This document shows positions 8,075 through 14,294 of a stretch of 19,080 bases of DNA, in pieces (position 1 is the first letter of the stretch; each line of letters opens with the position of its first letter). This stretch comes from JAEZKC01 sp046546375. Lineage in GTDB: Bacteria; Fibrobacterota; Chitinivibrionia; Chitinivibrionales; Chitinispirillaceae. A program made the position numbers and the translations under genes. The notes under the pieces were generated by a model. It was not told where the DNA came from, did no database searches, and saw only the letters and a list, made by a program, of their open reading frames with translations. The DNA lies in assembly GCA_046546375.1 (NCBI GenBank), contig JBKGXV010000066.1:1-19080 (forward strand). The letters run 5' to 3'.

Positions 8075-8974
8075 ATGAGACCAGGAAAGGCGATCTCCCT
8101 TATTTCCGGCATTGTGCTGGTTATACTTTTGTTAAGCTACCTGTTGACCTATATCGTCAACTACCATGAGACGGTCATTGTCACTACCTTCGGCAGAGCT
8201 ACGGAAAGTTCAGTAAAGAACGCGGATGGAAACGGTGCCGGGATTTACATCAAGCTGCCATGGCCTCTTCAGAACGTTGTTAGATTCGACAGGAGAATTT
8301 CTCTGATAGAAGACCGTCTCGAGCAGCAGGAAACACTCGATAAGCAGGTAGTCATAGTCAAGGCGTTCATGACCTGGCGGATAGAGGACCCGCTGTCATT
8401 CTACCGGATGTTCAGCAGCACCGAGCACGCCCGCTATTTTCTTACCGAGCGTCTTCACGCATCCAAGGCGGAGATCGGCCGTTTCAGTTTCGATGATCTG
8501 ACCAATTTTGATCCGGAGAAAGTCAAGCTTGAGATGGTTTCGGAGGCAATGCTGGAGAGAATCAAACGGCAATTGTCCAGATACAATACCGGTGTACAGA
8601 TAGAGGCGGTGGGGATAAACCGGGTAGTGTTGCCGGAAAACATCACCAAATCCGTTTTTTCCCGTATGAAGCAGACCAGGCAGCGTTTTGCCCAGAATGC
8701 CCGTTCGGAAGGCAATGCTGTGGCCCGGAGTATCAAAGCCAAAACAGATAGCGACAGATTAAGAATAATGGCCTTTGCCGAGAGAATGGCGCAGCGGCTT
8801 CGGGCGGAGGGGGATTCAGCGGCAGCACAGCATTACAGAGAATATGCCCAAAACCCCGACCTGGCGATATTCTTACGCAAACTCGATGCTCTGAAGATGT
8901 CCCTTGAGAAGAATGCGACAATATACCTGGATACGGATTCGGAGCCGTTCAGACTGCTTGAGGGTGCCAAATGA
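8075..8974 (+). CDS. HflC-like SPFH/band-7 membrane protein
   Basis: 299 aa, close to the usual HflC length. One N-terminal membrane anchor (about 9-28), then the SPFH domain from about 31: YHETVIVTTFGRA, GIYIKLPWPLQNV, VRFDRRISLIEDRL, TLDKQVVIVKAFMTWRIEDP. A long charged helix (about 190-260) follows. The tail NATIYLDTDSEPFRLL matches the HflC C-terminal pattern. The first residues (MRPGK) followed by a single TM predict a periplasmic SPFH domain. ATG 8075 is preceded by GGAG at 8063-8066 and lies 18 bp after the previous gene; its stop overlaps the next start by four bases. I call it HflC-like rather than hflC because the operon context is a metal ATPase and not hflX/purA or ftsH. Confidence 0.88.
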   Translation: MRPGKAISLISGIVLVILLLSYLLTYIVNYHETVIVTTFGRATESSVKNADGNGAGIYIKLPWPLQNVVRFDRRISLIEDRLEQQETLDKQVVIVKAFMTWRIEDPLSFYRMFSSTEHARYFLTERLHASKAEIGRFSFDDLTNFDPEKVKLEMVSEAMLERIKRQLSRYNTGVQIEAVGINRVVLPENITKSVFSRMKQTRQRFAQNARSEGNAVARSIKAKTDSDRLRIMAFAERMAQRLRAEGDSAAAQHYREYAQNPDLAIFLRKLDALKMSLEKNATIYLDTDSEPFRLLEGAK

Positions 8975-10233
8975 TTGATTCAGGATTTCCGGTACAGGAC
9001 ACTGACAAACTGAAAGTCGACGAGTCAAACGGTGCAGCCGAAACCGATAAACCGGAATCCCCCGGCGGTTCTTCTTTTGCAAGAAGAGATGACAAACCGC
9101 ATAACGGCCCAGATATGCGTACTACGGAAGCTTTATCTTTTGATAAAGCGTTCAGAACAGCACTGATCATGATCAGGCTGATGCTGCTTGTGCTGGGGGC
9201 AGTATTCTTCGCATCCAATATCTTCTGGGTACCGGAAGGTGCTATTGCCGTGCAGAGCCGGTTCGGGGAACTGTCCGGTTCCGATAGCCGTACGATTCGC
9301 CAACCGGGAGGTCCTTATCTGGCCCTCCCCTATCCCCTTCACCGGATAGAACGTCTTGAAACCACAATACAGAGCGTTCAGATAAAAAATGCTTTTTTTC
9401 TCAAAGAAGGCAGTACCGTGAAGTACAACGACGGATTCATTCCCGGAGTTCACGGTTCTCTGATTACCGCAGACAAGAATCTGGTTCAGGGAACCTGGAC
9501 AGTTGATTACCGTATCGACTTTTCTCCGCATTCAGCAGAAACAACCAACCCCATAAATCTGTTTCTTGAAAAAGTCGGAAGTTATGACAATGCAGGAGAC
9601 CTGGTAAGAACGTTTGCGGAGCAGGCGATTGTCACCGTGGTCGCCGCCACGACAGTAGAAGAGTTTATAAACGGCAAGATCGATCCAGACGCGATTCAGG
9701 CCAATATCCAAAAGAAGCTTGACCGCATCGGTGCGGGGCTGATCATTACAGGGGTTGCAGCCACTTCCTACTTCCCCCCCCATACCCTCACCCGCGATTT
9801 CCAAATGGTGACACAGGCGGAAAGCGAAAAGGCGCAGCAGATTGAACAGGCAATGCGGTATCGGATCTCTCAACTGAGTGAGGCGACCGGGGAGAAATGG
9901 GAAGATATTCTCGAGATGCTCAACAGCGGCTTGTCCGATCAGCACAATGGAGGGCTCGATTGCTTGCAGGAACCTGCTCTGCTTGAAATGCTAGGAGGTC
10001 ATGCGGCACAAACAGTAGACAGAGCACGTACCGAGAAAACACAGACAATTGAAAAGGCTGGGGCGGATGTTGCGCGGTTTCTTTCCCTTCTTCCTTCATA
10101 CAGAAATGATCCCTCAGTACTCAAAACCCAACTTTTTCAGGATGCTCTTCAGGACATAGTCTCTGACCCGACAACCAGGATTCACCACTTGCCTTCCGGG
10201 GCCAGAATGCTTATGCAAACAATTGACGATTAA
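8971..10233 (+). CDS. Second HflK-like SPFH/band-7 membrane protein
   Basis: 420 aa. A hydrophilic N-terminal region of about 60 residues (predicted cytoplasmic) leads to one TM (about 63-86) and then an SPFH domain: VPEGAIAVQSRFGEL, GGPYLALPYPLHRIERLE, HGSLITADKNLVQGTWTVDY. The last phrase corresponds to the HflK segment 'dG-liTgDkNlv-v-w-v-YrI'. The C-terminal half has Q/E/A-rich helices (about 276-300 and 345-370) suited to oligomerisation. The start ATG 8971 overlaps the HflC-like stop (ATGA), with GAGGG just upstream. Together with the two preceding genes it makes a three-paralogue SPFH set. No catalytic residues are expected in this family; the role is assembly or regulation of a membrane partner. 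Confidence 0.85.
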   Translation: MIDSGFPVQDTDKLKVDESNGAAETDKPESPGGSSFARRDDKPHNGPDMRTTEALSFDKAFRTALIMIRLMLLVLGAVFFASNIFWVPEGAIAVQSRFGELSGSDSRTIRQPGGPYLALPYPLHRIERLETTIQSVQIKNAFFLKEGSTVKYNDGFIPGVHGSLITADKNLVQGTWTVDYRIDFSPHSAETTNPINLFLEKVGSYDNAGDLVRTFAEQAIVTVVAATTVEEFINGKIDPDAIQANIQKKLDRIGAGLIITGVAATSYFPPHTLTRDFQMVTQAESEKAQQIEQAMRYRISQLSEATGEKWEDILEMLNSGLSDQHNGGLDCLQEPALLEMLGGHAAQTVDRARTEKTQTIEKAGADVARFLSLLPSYRNDPSVLKTQLFQDALQDIVSDPTTRIHHLPSGARMLMQTIDD

Positions 10234-10253
10234 AATTACAAAAGGAGATCTCC

Positions 10254-10694
10254 ATGCACAGAATTTTTGTTACGGGCATTGTCTGCGGTTCATTACTGTT
10301 TTCGGCACTTCAGTGCACTTCAAAGGACAAAGGCAGCCCGGAAAATGATTGCCTCTCACAACAACCGGCCAAACTCAAGGGGTTACAATTCACAGGTGGA
10401 AGAACAGAAAGCAACGTAGTCCACGAATTGTGGAAAATCCAATGCAAGCTCGGCAACTTCTACAAAAGCTACACACAGAAGCATCCGGAACTGACCGGAA
10501 CCAGGATGAAGGTAAGCTTCACGGCTGAGTTCAACGGTGACGCCCTCGATATCAGTGTTGTTGAAACCGACATATCCGACACAAACTTCGTCAAAACAGC
10601 TGTGAACATTATAGAAGATTCACCATTTTCCTACTGGGGCCACCAAAGAGAGGATACAGACATTACCTACACCTTTCTACTCCCGAGAGAATAG
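10254..10694 (+). CDS. Small secreted protein or lipoprotein with TonB-C/AgmX-like domain
   Basis: 146 aa. An N-terminal signal (MHRIFVTGIVCGSLLFSALQC) has Cys21 at a plausible but non-canonical lipobox (Q at -1). The C-terminal half contains the pattern 'M-V-F-T-A-E-F-N-G-D-A-L-D-I-S-V-V-E-T', then F-V-K-T-A-V and P-F-S-Y-W, ending in a beta-strand TFLLP. That resembles the TonB C-terminal or AgmX/PglI-type domain that binds partner proteins at the outer membrane or periplasm. There is no proline-rich linker or TonB-type TM anchor, so it is not a full TonB. It has a strong RBS (AAGGAG at 10242-10247, spacing 6) and lies 20 bp after the third SPFH gene. I treat it as the last gene of the ATPase/SPFH operon. 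The domain assignment is by pattern only. Confidence 0.7.
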   Translation: MHRIFVTGIVCGSLLFSALQCTSKDKGSPENDCLSQQPAKLKGLQFTGGRTESNVVHELWKIQCKLGNFYKSYTQKHPELTGTRMKVSFTAEFNGDALDISVVETDISDTNFVKTAVNIIEDSPFSYWGHQREDTDITYTFLLPRE

Positions 10695-10764
10695 CGTTTT
10701 TCGCCTGAAAAGTATAGGGGATAATGCGCACCGCCTTGTTGCTTATGCCCAGTCCTATCTAACA

Positions 10765-10830
10765 GCCGAAGCTTTCGGGCGGGCATTGGCAACTTGATAA
10801 CAGGTGCCTTCTCATCCGCTTCGGCTTTTT
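10765..10830 (+). terminator. Possible intrinsic terminator with long loop after the ATPase/SPFH operon
   Basis: GCCGAAGC (10765-10772) and GCTTCGGC (10818-10825) form a perfect 8-bp stem, followed at once by TTTTT (10826-10830). The 45-base loop is longer than usual and may fold further. It lies 70 bases after the last gene of the operon. It could also be another structured element. Confidence 0.4.
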
Positions 10831-11003
10831 CATCTGACTCCCGTTTGTCGGGCCAGCATTTTGTTTTCGGCTGTTTCCGGATTCCCACCTTTCAATGGAA
10901 TCCTTGCCGCCCGGGCAACGCTTTCCCCTGTCGGACATGAAAAAAACTTCGGAAAACATTTCCCCTCAATGAGAAGCTGGTGCATCCTTCCGGGCACAGA
11001 GAC

Positions 11004-11032
11004 AAAAAGCGGCGACCACAAAGGATCGCCGC
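11004..11032 (-). terminator. Rho-independent terminator of the alkaline phosphatase operon
   Basis: On the minus strand GCGGCGA (11032-11026) and TCGCCGC (11015-11009) form a 7-bp GC stem, extended by an inner CC/GG pair, and TTTTT follows (11008-11004). It lies about 33 bases beyond the stop of the secreted protein gene ending at 11066. Confidence 0.75.
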
Positions 11033-11065
11033 CGTACAGCATGATATCGGACACGTTCAGCGCTT

Positions 11066-11812
11066 CTAATCGGCAAGTCTTTCGGATGAAACATCTGTTC
11101 GCCGTGCTTCATAAAAATAGGCCGGCAGTACTATCGAGATTTCAGAAACCCCGTTTTCATCGGCGGTTATTGTGTAATCATATCTGACGCCGTTGCGTAT
11201 CAGAAAGCTGTTTCCATCCAAGGGAAAAACTCTTATTCTGAATTCCGCCTCAGAGCCGATTCCAACAACATCCACAATCTCCGCACCTGAATACCGGGGC
11301 CTGATCGTCCAGCTGTTACCGACATAAAGATATTGCGGAAAAGAAATGACCCGAACCTGCTCGATATAGACTTTCTCTCCCAAACTGTTGACCGTCACTC
11401 TCGGTTCGGCCGACTTTTTGGCCAACGAAACAGAATACCCGGTGGGAGTATACGCATGAGAGATGAAAAAAGAATCATCCCTGGCAATGTACTGCTTGTA
11501 AGTATGCACCGAATCAAAGCGCACTGCTCCGCTGGTCTTTGAGTACACAGTTCGATAAAGATGAACATCATAAGCACGATTCTCAATCACTTCGGTTCCT
11601 GATACAAAGATACTCATACTTCCCTCAAGCGTATCCACGGAAATCGAAGGGTCGTACATCCTGAACTGATACTCTGCCCTGTACCCCGCCGAAAACGCAT
11701 CTACTTCTACTACCCCGTCTTCCTCAAGCGAGTTCAGCGGAAGACCGCAATACAGCCCTGCTGTTACGATGAGAGTCACAGACAACACTTTTAAATACCT
11801 TGTAATCATCAC
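11066..11812 (-). CDS. Secreted beta-rich protein of unknown function
   Basis: About 248 aa. A hydrophobic N-terminal segment (about 8-21, with Cys22 after LY) is a signal peptide, possibly but not clearly a lipoprotein signal. The rest alternates short beta-like stretches (GYRAEYQFRMY, GSMSIFVSGTEVI, RYDYTITADENG, VSEISIVLPAYF). The pattern 'yr-ey-f--y, threshold, s--y-ytit' loosely recalls DUF3108 or LolA-type periplasmic or outer-membrane-associated folds. I could not confirm a family. The start is GTG 11812 or the adjacent ATG 11809, five bases downstream of the phosphatase stop (TAG 11818-11820), with AGG overlapping that stop. The two genes are thus coupled, and the product probably acts in the envelope alongside the phosphatase. 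A terminator follows. Confidence 0.75.
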   Translation of the reverse strand: MMITRYLKVLSVTLIVTAGLYCGLPLNSLEEDGVVEVDAFSAGYRAEYQFRMYDPSISVDTLEGSMSIFVSGTEVIENRAYDVHLYRTVYSKTSGAVRFDSVHTYKQYIARDDSFFISHAYTPTGYSVSLAKKSAEPRVTVNSLGEKVYIEQVRVISFPQYLYVGNSWTIRPRYSGAEIVDVVGIGSEAEFRIRVFPLDGNSFLIRNGVRYDYTITADENGVSEISIVLPAYFYEARRTDVSSERLAD

Positions 11813-11817
11813 TGTAC

Positions 11818-13548
11818 CTATTTTCTGCTCCGCTTGTAGAGCGGGTCGTACTGACTGCCATTGAAACCGGGATCCTCGAAGGCAGTACCGCCGACAGACG
11901 AATTCACAGGTACGGTGGGAGTATCAAAGGCTTCTGCCGAAATGTACGCCTTATCGGTTATGGGCGCATATACATTCAGAGAAGGTAACGTTATCCTGGA
12001 ACCGTTGAGTTCCATGTAGTCTTTATTCAAAGCGATGCGTTTGTCGTCTCCCAACTGCAGGAACCAATCGCCGGGTGTCGTTGTATCGATGGTAAAATCG
12101 TCTGTTCTTTGGGACACATCCATGTACAGTTCGTCTGTCAGTTCGTCCAGATCGACACCGAAAGCGGCAGCCTTGATTTTTGCGAGATCGGTATTGTCAA
12201 AAAGACCGGAAGGTGCACCGGGTCCGTATGCCCACAGGGGAACCGTTTCAGCATTATGCTGATGAGTTGTCCAGCCGATGATCGTGTAATTCTTGCTGAT
12301 GACACGAGCCAAGGCGTAGCCCAAGCCCACGGTCGGTTCGAGCTCGAGTATCTCTTCGCAATCAGCATCCGTGAGATCTATTCCCCACTCGGTTGTGACA
12401 TTTTCCTTGATGGTGTTATGGGTAGGATTGCTGCCGATCAGAGACGCCAGAGCGCCGGCAGTGATCTTCATTTCTTTAAGCGGATCAATCAGATCCTCTA
12501 GAGGAATTGCAGTGTAATAGGAATCATTTCTATACTGACCTATTGCCATACCACCGGTATTATGGTCAGGATATGCCAGAACCAGCGTGTTGCCATCTGT
12601 TTCCGCGAAATCAAGTGCTTCCTTAACCGCATCGTCAAAGGCCAGAAAATCAGTCACCATATAGATAGGATCATTCGCGTGACCAGCCCAGTCAACCTGC
12701 GAACCTTCCACCATGAGGAAAAAACCATCATCGTCCTTGGACAGCAGTTCGATCGCCTTCCGGGTCATTTCGGCAATGGACGGCTCTGTTGGTGCGAATC
12801 TTGTCCTGTCCAGATCCGCCCGCATGTGACTTGAAGCAAACATACCCCACACCTTGCCGGATGTCAAATCCTGCATGTCATCTTTATTATCAACAACTTG
12901 ATACTGACGATCCTCGAGCACCTGGAGAAGATTCTGTCCGTCTTTGCGTTTTCCGCTCCAGGAATCACCAAAGGAGGTCGTGTAGCTTTCATCTTCAGGT
13001 ACCAGATGGCGCAACCCACCTCCAAAGGCAAGGTCAAGATTGTTATAGACCATGTGTTCCATGATCTCGTTTTCAAGACCTCTGTTGTGGATATGGGCGG
13101 CGAATGCGGCGGGAGTCGCATGGGTGATACGGGAAGTCGAAATCAGACCTGTAGATTTCCCCTTGGACTTTGCGGCTTCCAGAACAGTGGCCAATGGTGC
13201 ATAGGGAGGTGCCGTAGGATCAAGCCCGGTCAGGAGATCATCAGTCCTCGGTCCTACTCCGATAAACTTTACGCTGGTCTTGTGTCCGGAAGCAAACGAT
13301 GTCGCGCAGGCACCGGAACCGGGAATTACTGAGTTTGCCATGTGAACTGCAACATCACCTGCATGGATCGAGTCCACCGCAAGAGCTGAACCCTTGTACC
13401 AACGGGCAACGGTCTGCACCGCTTCATTACAACCGTCCGGAACAAGAACGATGATGTTCTTGACCTGCTGAGCATTTGTCACAGTTGCAGCCATAAAGGC
13501 AACAGAACACAATGCGGAAATTCTTTTTCCCAACTTCGATACATTCAT
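11818..13548 (-). CDS. phoA: Exported alkaline phosphatase (PhoA family)
   Basis: 576 aa from ATG 13548, chosen because AGGAG lies seven bases upstream and a classic signal peptide begins there (MNVSKLGKRISALCSVAF, cleavage after about A26). The open frame extends upstream to 13650, but that part reads as leader DNA. It hydrolyses phosphomonoesters in the periplasm. Equivalents of the E. coli PhoA active site: D38 (VPDGCN), nucleophile S78 (GSGACATSFASG), T145 (THATPAAF), R156, E281 and D286/H290 (EGSQVDWAGH), D328/H329 (YPDHNTGG) and the late His in THQHNAETVP. The residue before the nucleophile is Gly, not the usual Asp, and ADHET is replaced by PDHNT. A C-terminal extension of about 100 residues (about 470-576) follows the core. 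It is followed by a co-transcribed secreted protein. No clear Pho box was seen. Confidence 0.9.
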   Translation of the reverse strand: MNVSKLGKRISALCSVAFMAATVTNAQQVKNIIVLVPDGCNEAVQTVARWYKGSALAVDSIHAGDVAVHMANSVIPGSGACATSFASGHKTSVKFIGVGPRTDDLLTGLDPTAPPYAPLATVLEAAKSKGKSTGLISTSRITHATPAAFAAHIHNRGLENEIMEHMVYNNLDLAFGGGLRHLVPEDESYTTSFGDSWSGKRKDGQNLLQVLEDRQYQVVDNKDDMQDLTSGKVWGMFASSHMRADLDRTRFAPTEPSIAEMTRKAIELLSKDDDGFFLMVEGSQVDWAGHANDPIYMVTDFLAFDDAVKEALDFAETDGNTLVLAYPDHNTGGMAIGQYRNDSYYTAIPLEDLIDPLKEMKITAGALASLIGSNPTHNTIKENVTTEWGIDLTDADCEEILELEPTVGLGYALARVISKNYTIIGWTTHQHNAETVPLWAYGPGAPSGLFDNTDLAKIKAAAFGVDLDELTDELYMDVSQRTDDFTIDTTTPGDWFLQLGDDKRIALNKDYMELNGSRITLPSLNVYAPITDKAYISAEAFDTPTVPVNSSVGGTAFEDPGFNGSQYDPLYKRSRK

Positions 13549-13555
13549 AATGCTA

Positions 13556-13560
13556 CTCCT
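13556..13560 (-). promoter_or_regulatory. Ribosome binding site that fixes the phosphatase start
   Basis: AGGAG on the minus strand lies seven bases before ATG 13548. The longer open frame from 13650 has no comparable site and would bury the signal peptide at residue 35. Confidence 0.75.
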
Positions 13561-13981
13561 TCTTAGGGCGTTTTGTTGGTTGTGGATTTGTTCAGGATCG
13601 GATACACAGGTGTTTTGTTGTTTTCTTCTGTCAGCCCCCCCCTTTCTCAAAGTGAAAAATATCTGCGCACTTTGAAAAATGCCTTCCCAAAGTTAGATAT
13701 TCATGTTCTGTCAAATAAATGATCATGAGTCTGGAATTAGGAATCAAACCAAACGGAATCGAGGTAGTTTTTTGGAGGGGGAAACTATGTAATTACATGA
13801 ACAGTTACCCGCCATCGAAACTGGGTCTGAGGTGTATCAGAAAAAACAGCAGAATTTCAAGAATAGAAAAACAGGGTGAGTGCTGAGTGTAATATTCCTG
13901 CAACGGTAAGAAAAGGTCAATATTATTTTATGCTTTAGAAGATCCAAACGTTCCAAGTTTTTGTGGTGGATCAGAAGTAAA
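13561..13981. other. Phosphatase upstream region and spacer
   Basis: No gene is visible. The stretch holds an inverted repeat at 13647-13675, a third half-site-like CAAAGT at 13688-13693, a minus-strand TTGACA (13714-13709) that could be a -35 box without an evident -10, an 8-C run (13635-13642) and a perfect 12-bp palindrome ATGTAATTACAT (13787-13798). These are likely control elements for the phosphatase operon, but this is not demonstrated. Confidence 0.4.
13647..13675. promoter_or_regulatory. Operator-like inverted repeat upstream of the phosphatase gene
   Basis: TCAAAGTG (13647-13654) and CACTTTGA (13668-13675) are perfect inverted 8-bp arms with centres 21 bp apart, i.e. two helical turns, as expected for a dimeric regulator. 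It lies about 100-127 bp upstream of the phosphatase start. It does not match the enterobacterial Pho box. Confidence 0.35.
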
Positions 13982-14158
13982 CTAAAGTGAAGATGCCTGA
14001 TTCGGCTGCTGTCCGGTCTGGGGCTTCTGGAACTGGAAAGCCTGAGCGCTCCTGAAGCTGTCCTTGTGGCGGTAACGCGAAAGCATCGGTGTCTTCCACC
14101 CGGCCACATCCATGATCATTCGTTCGGGATTCCCGGCCTGATACAGATCTGGAGAATC
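13982..14158 (-). pseudogene. Tyrosine recombinase/integrase C-terminal fragment (copy B)
   Basis: A 58-codon open piece on the minus strand, from just after an in-frame TGA (14161-14159) to TAG (13984-13982). It reads Y-Q-A-G-N-P-E-R-M-I-M-D-V-A-G-W-K-T-P-M-L-S-R-Y-R-H-K. That corresponds to the conserved end of the catalytic domain, 'RAGvPERvaMkitGHkTrsvfdRY'. The catalytic tyrosine codon is at 14074-14072; a 30-residue polar Q/S-rich tail follows. The preceding Arg and His boxes of the active site are not present, so this is a remnant. Upstream in the same frame beyond the stop (about 14160-14290) the peptide G-W-R-R-I-R-S-A-D-V-L-Y-R-L-M-K also looks coding but is unassigned. Confidence 0.7.
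14076..14127. repeat. Direct repeat of window positions 1-52
   Basis: The first 31 bases (14076-14106) are identical to 1-31. Similarity continues through ATGATCA and CGTTC to about 14127. Both copies lie in the same orientation, about 14.1 kb apart, inside recombinase remnants. The true left limit is unknown because copy A starts at the window edge. Confidence 0.85.
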
Positions 14159-14205
14159 TCATATATTCGGAAAAAACACCATACGGCAGTTTGAAGCAGC
14201 AGTTG

Positions 14206-14246
14206 GTGAAGTGGCCATGCTGATGTTTCCAAAAAGAAGTGCTTTC
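14206..14246 (+). repeat. Conserved block, copy B (matches 1001-1042)
   Basis: The partner of the block at 1001-1042. On the plus strand it reads G-E-V-A-M-L-M-F-P-K-R-S-A-F-I-R-R and a stop. An adjacent open plus-strand stretch (14116-14221; D-L-E-N-L-I-Y-S-E-K-T-P-Y-G-S-L-K-Q-Q) is in another frame and would join it by a frameshift. The block lies between the recombinase tail and the 3' end of the kinase gene. Confidence 0.45.
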
Positions 14247-14294
14247 ATCAGGCGGTAGAGTACATCTGCCGATCGAATCCTGCGCCATCCGTCT

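Noticed and set aside
13549..13650. 34-residue N-terminal extension of the phosphatase open frame
   Set aside because: It precedes a perfect signal peptide and a well-placed AGGAG before ATG 13548; the extension is polar and crosses the operator-like repeat and C-run.
13709..13728. Possible Pho box (CTGTCAAATAAATGATCAT) upstream of the phosphatase
   Set aside because: Only one half-site resembles the consensus CTGTCAT repeat, and it points away from the gene.
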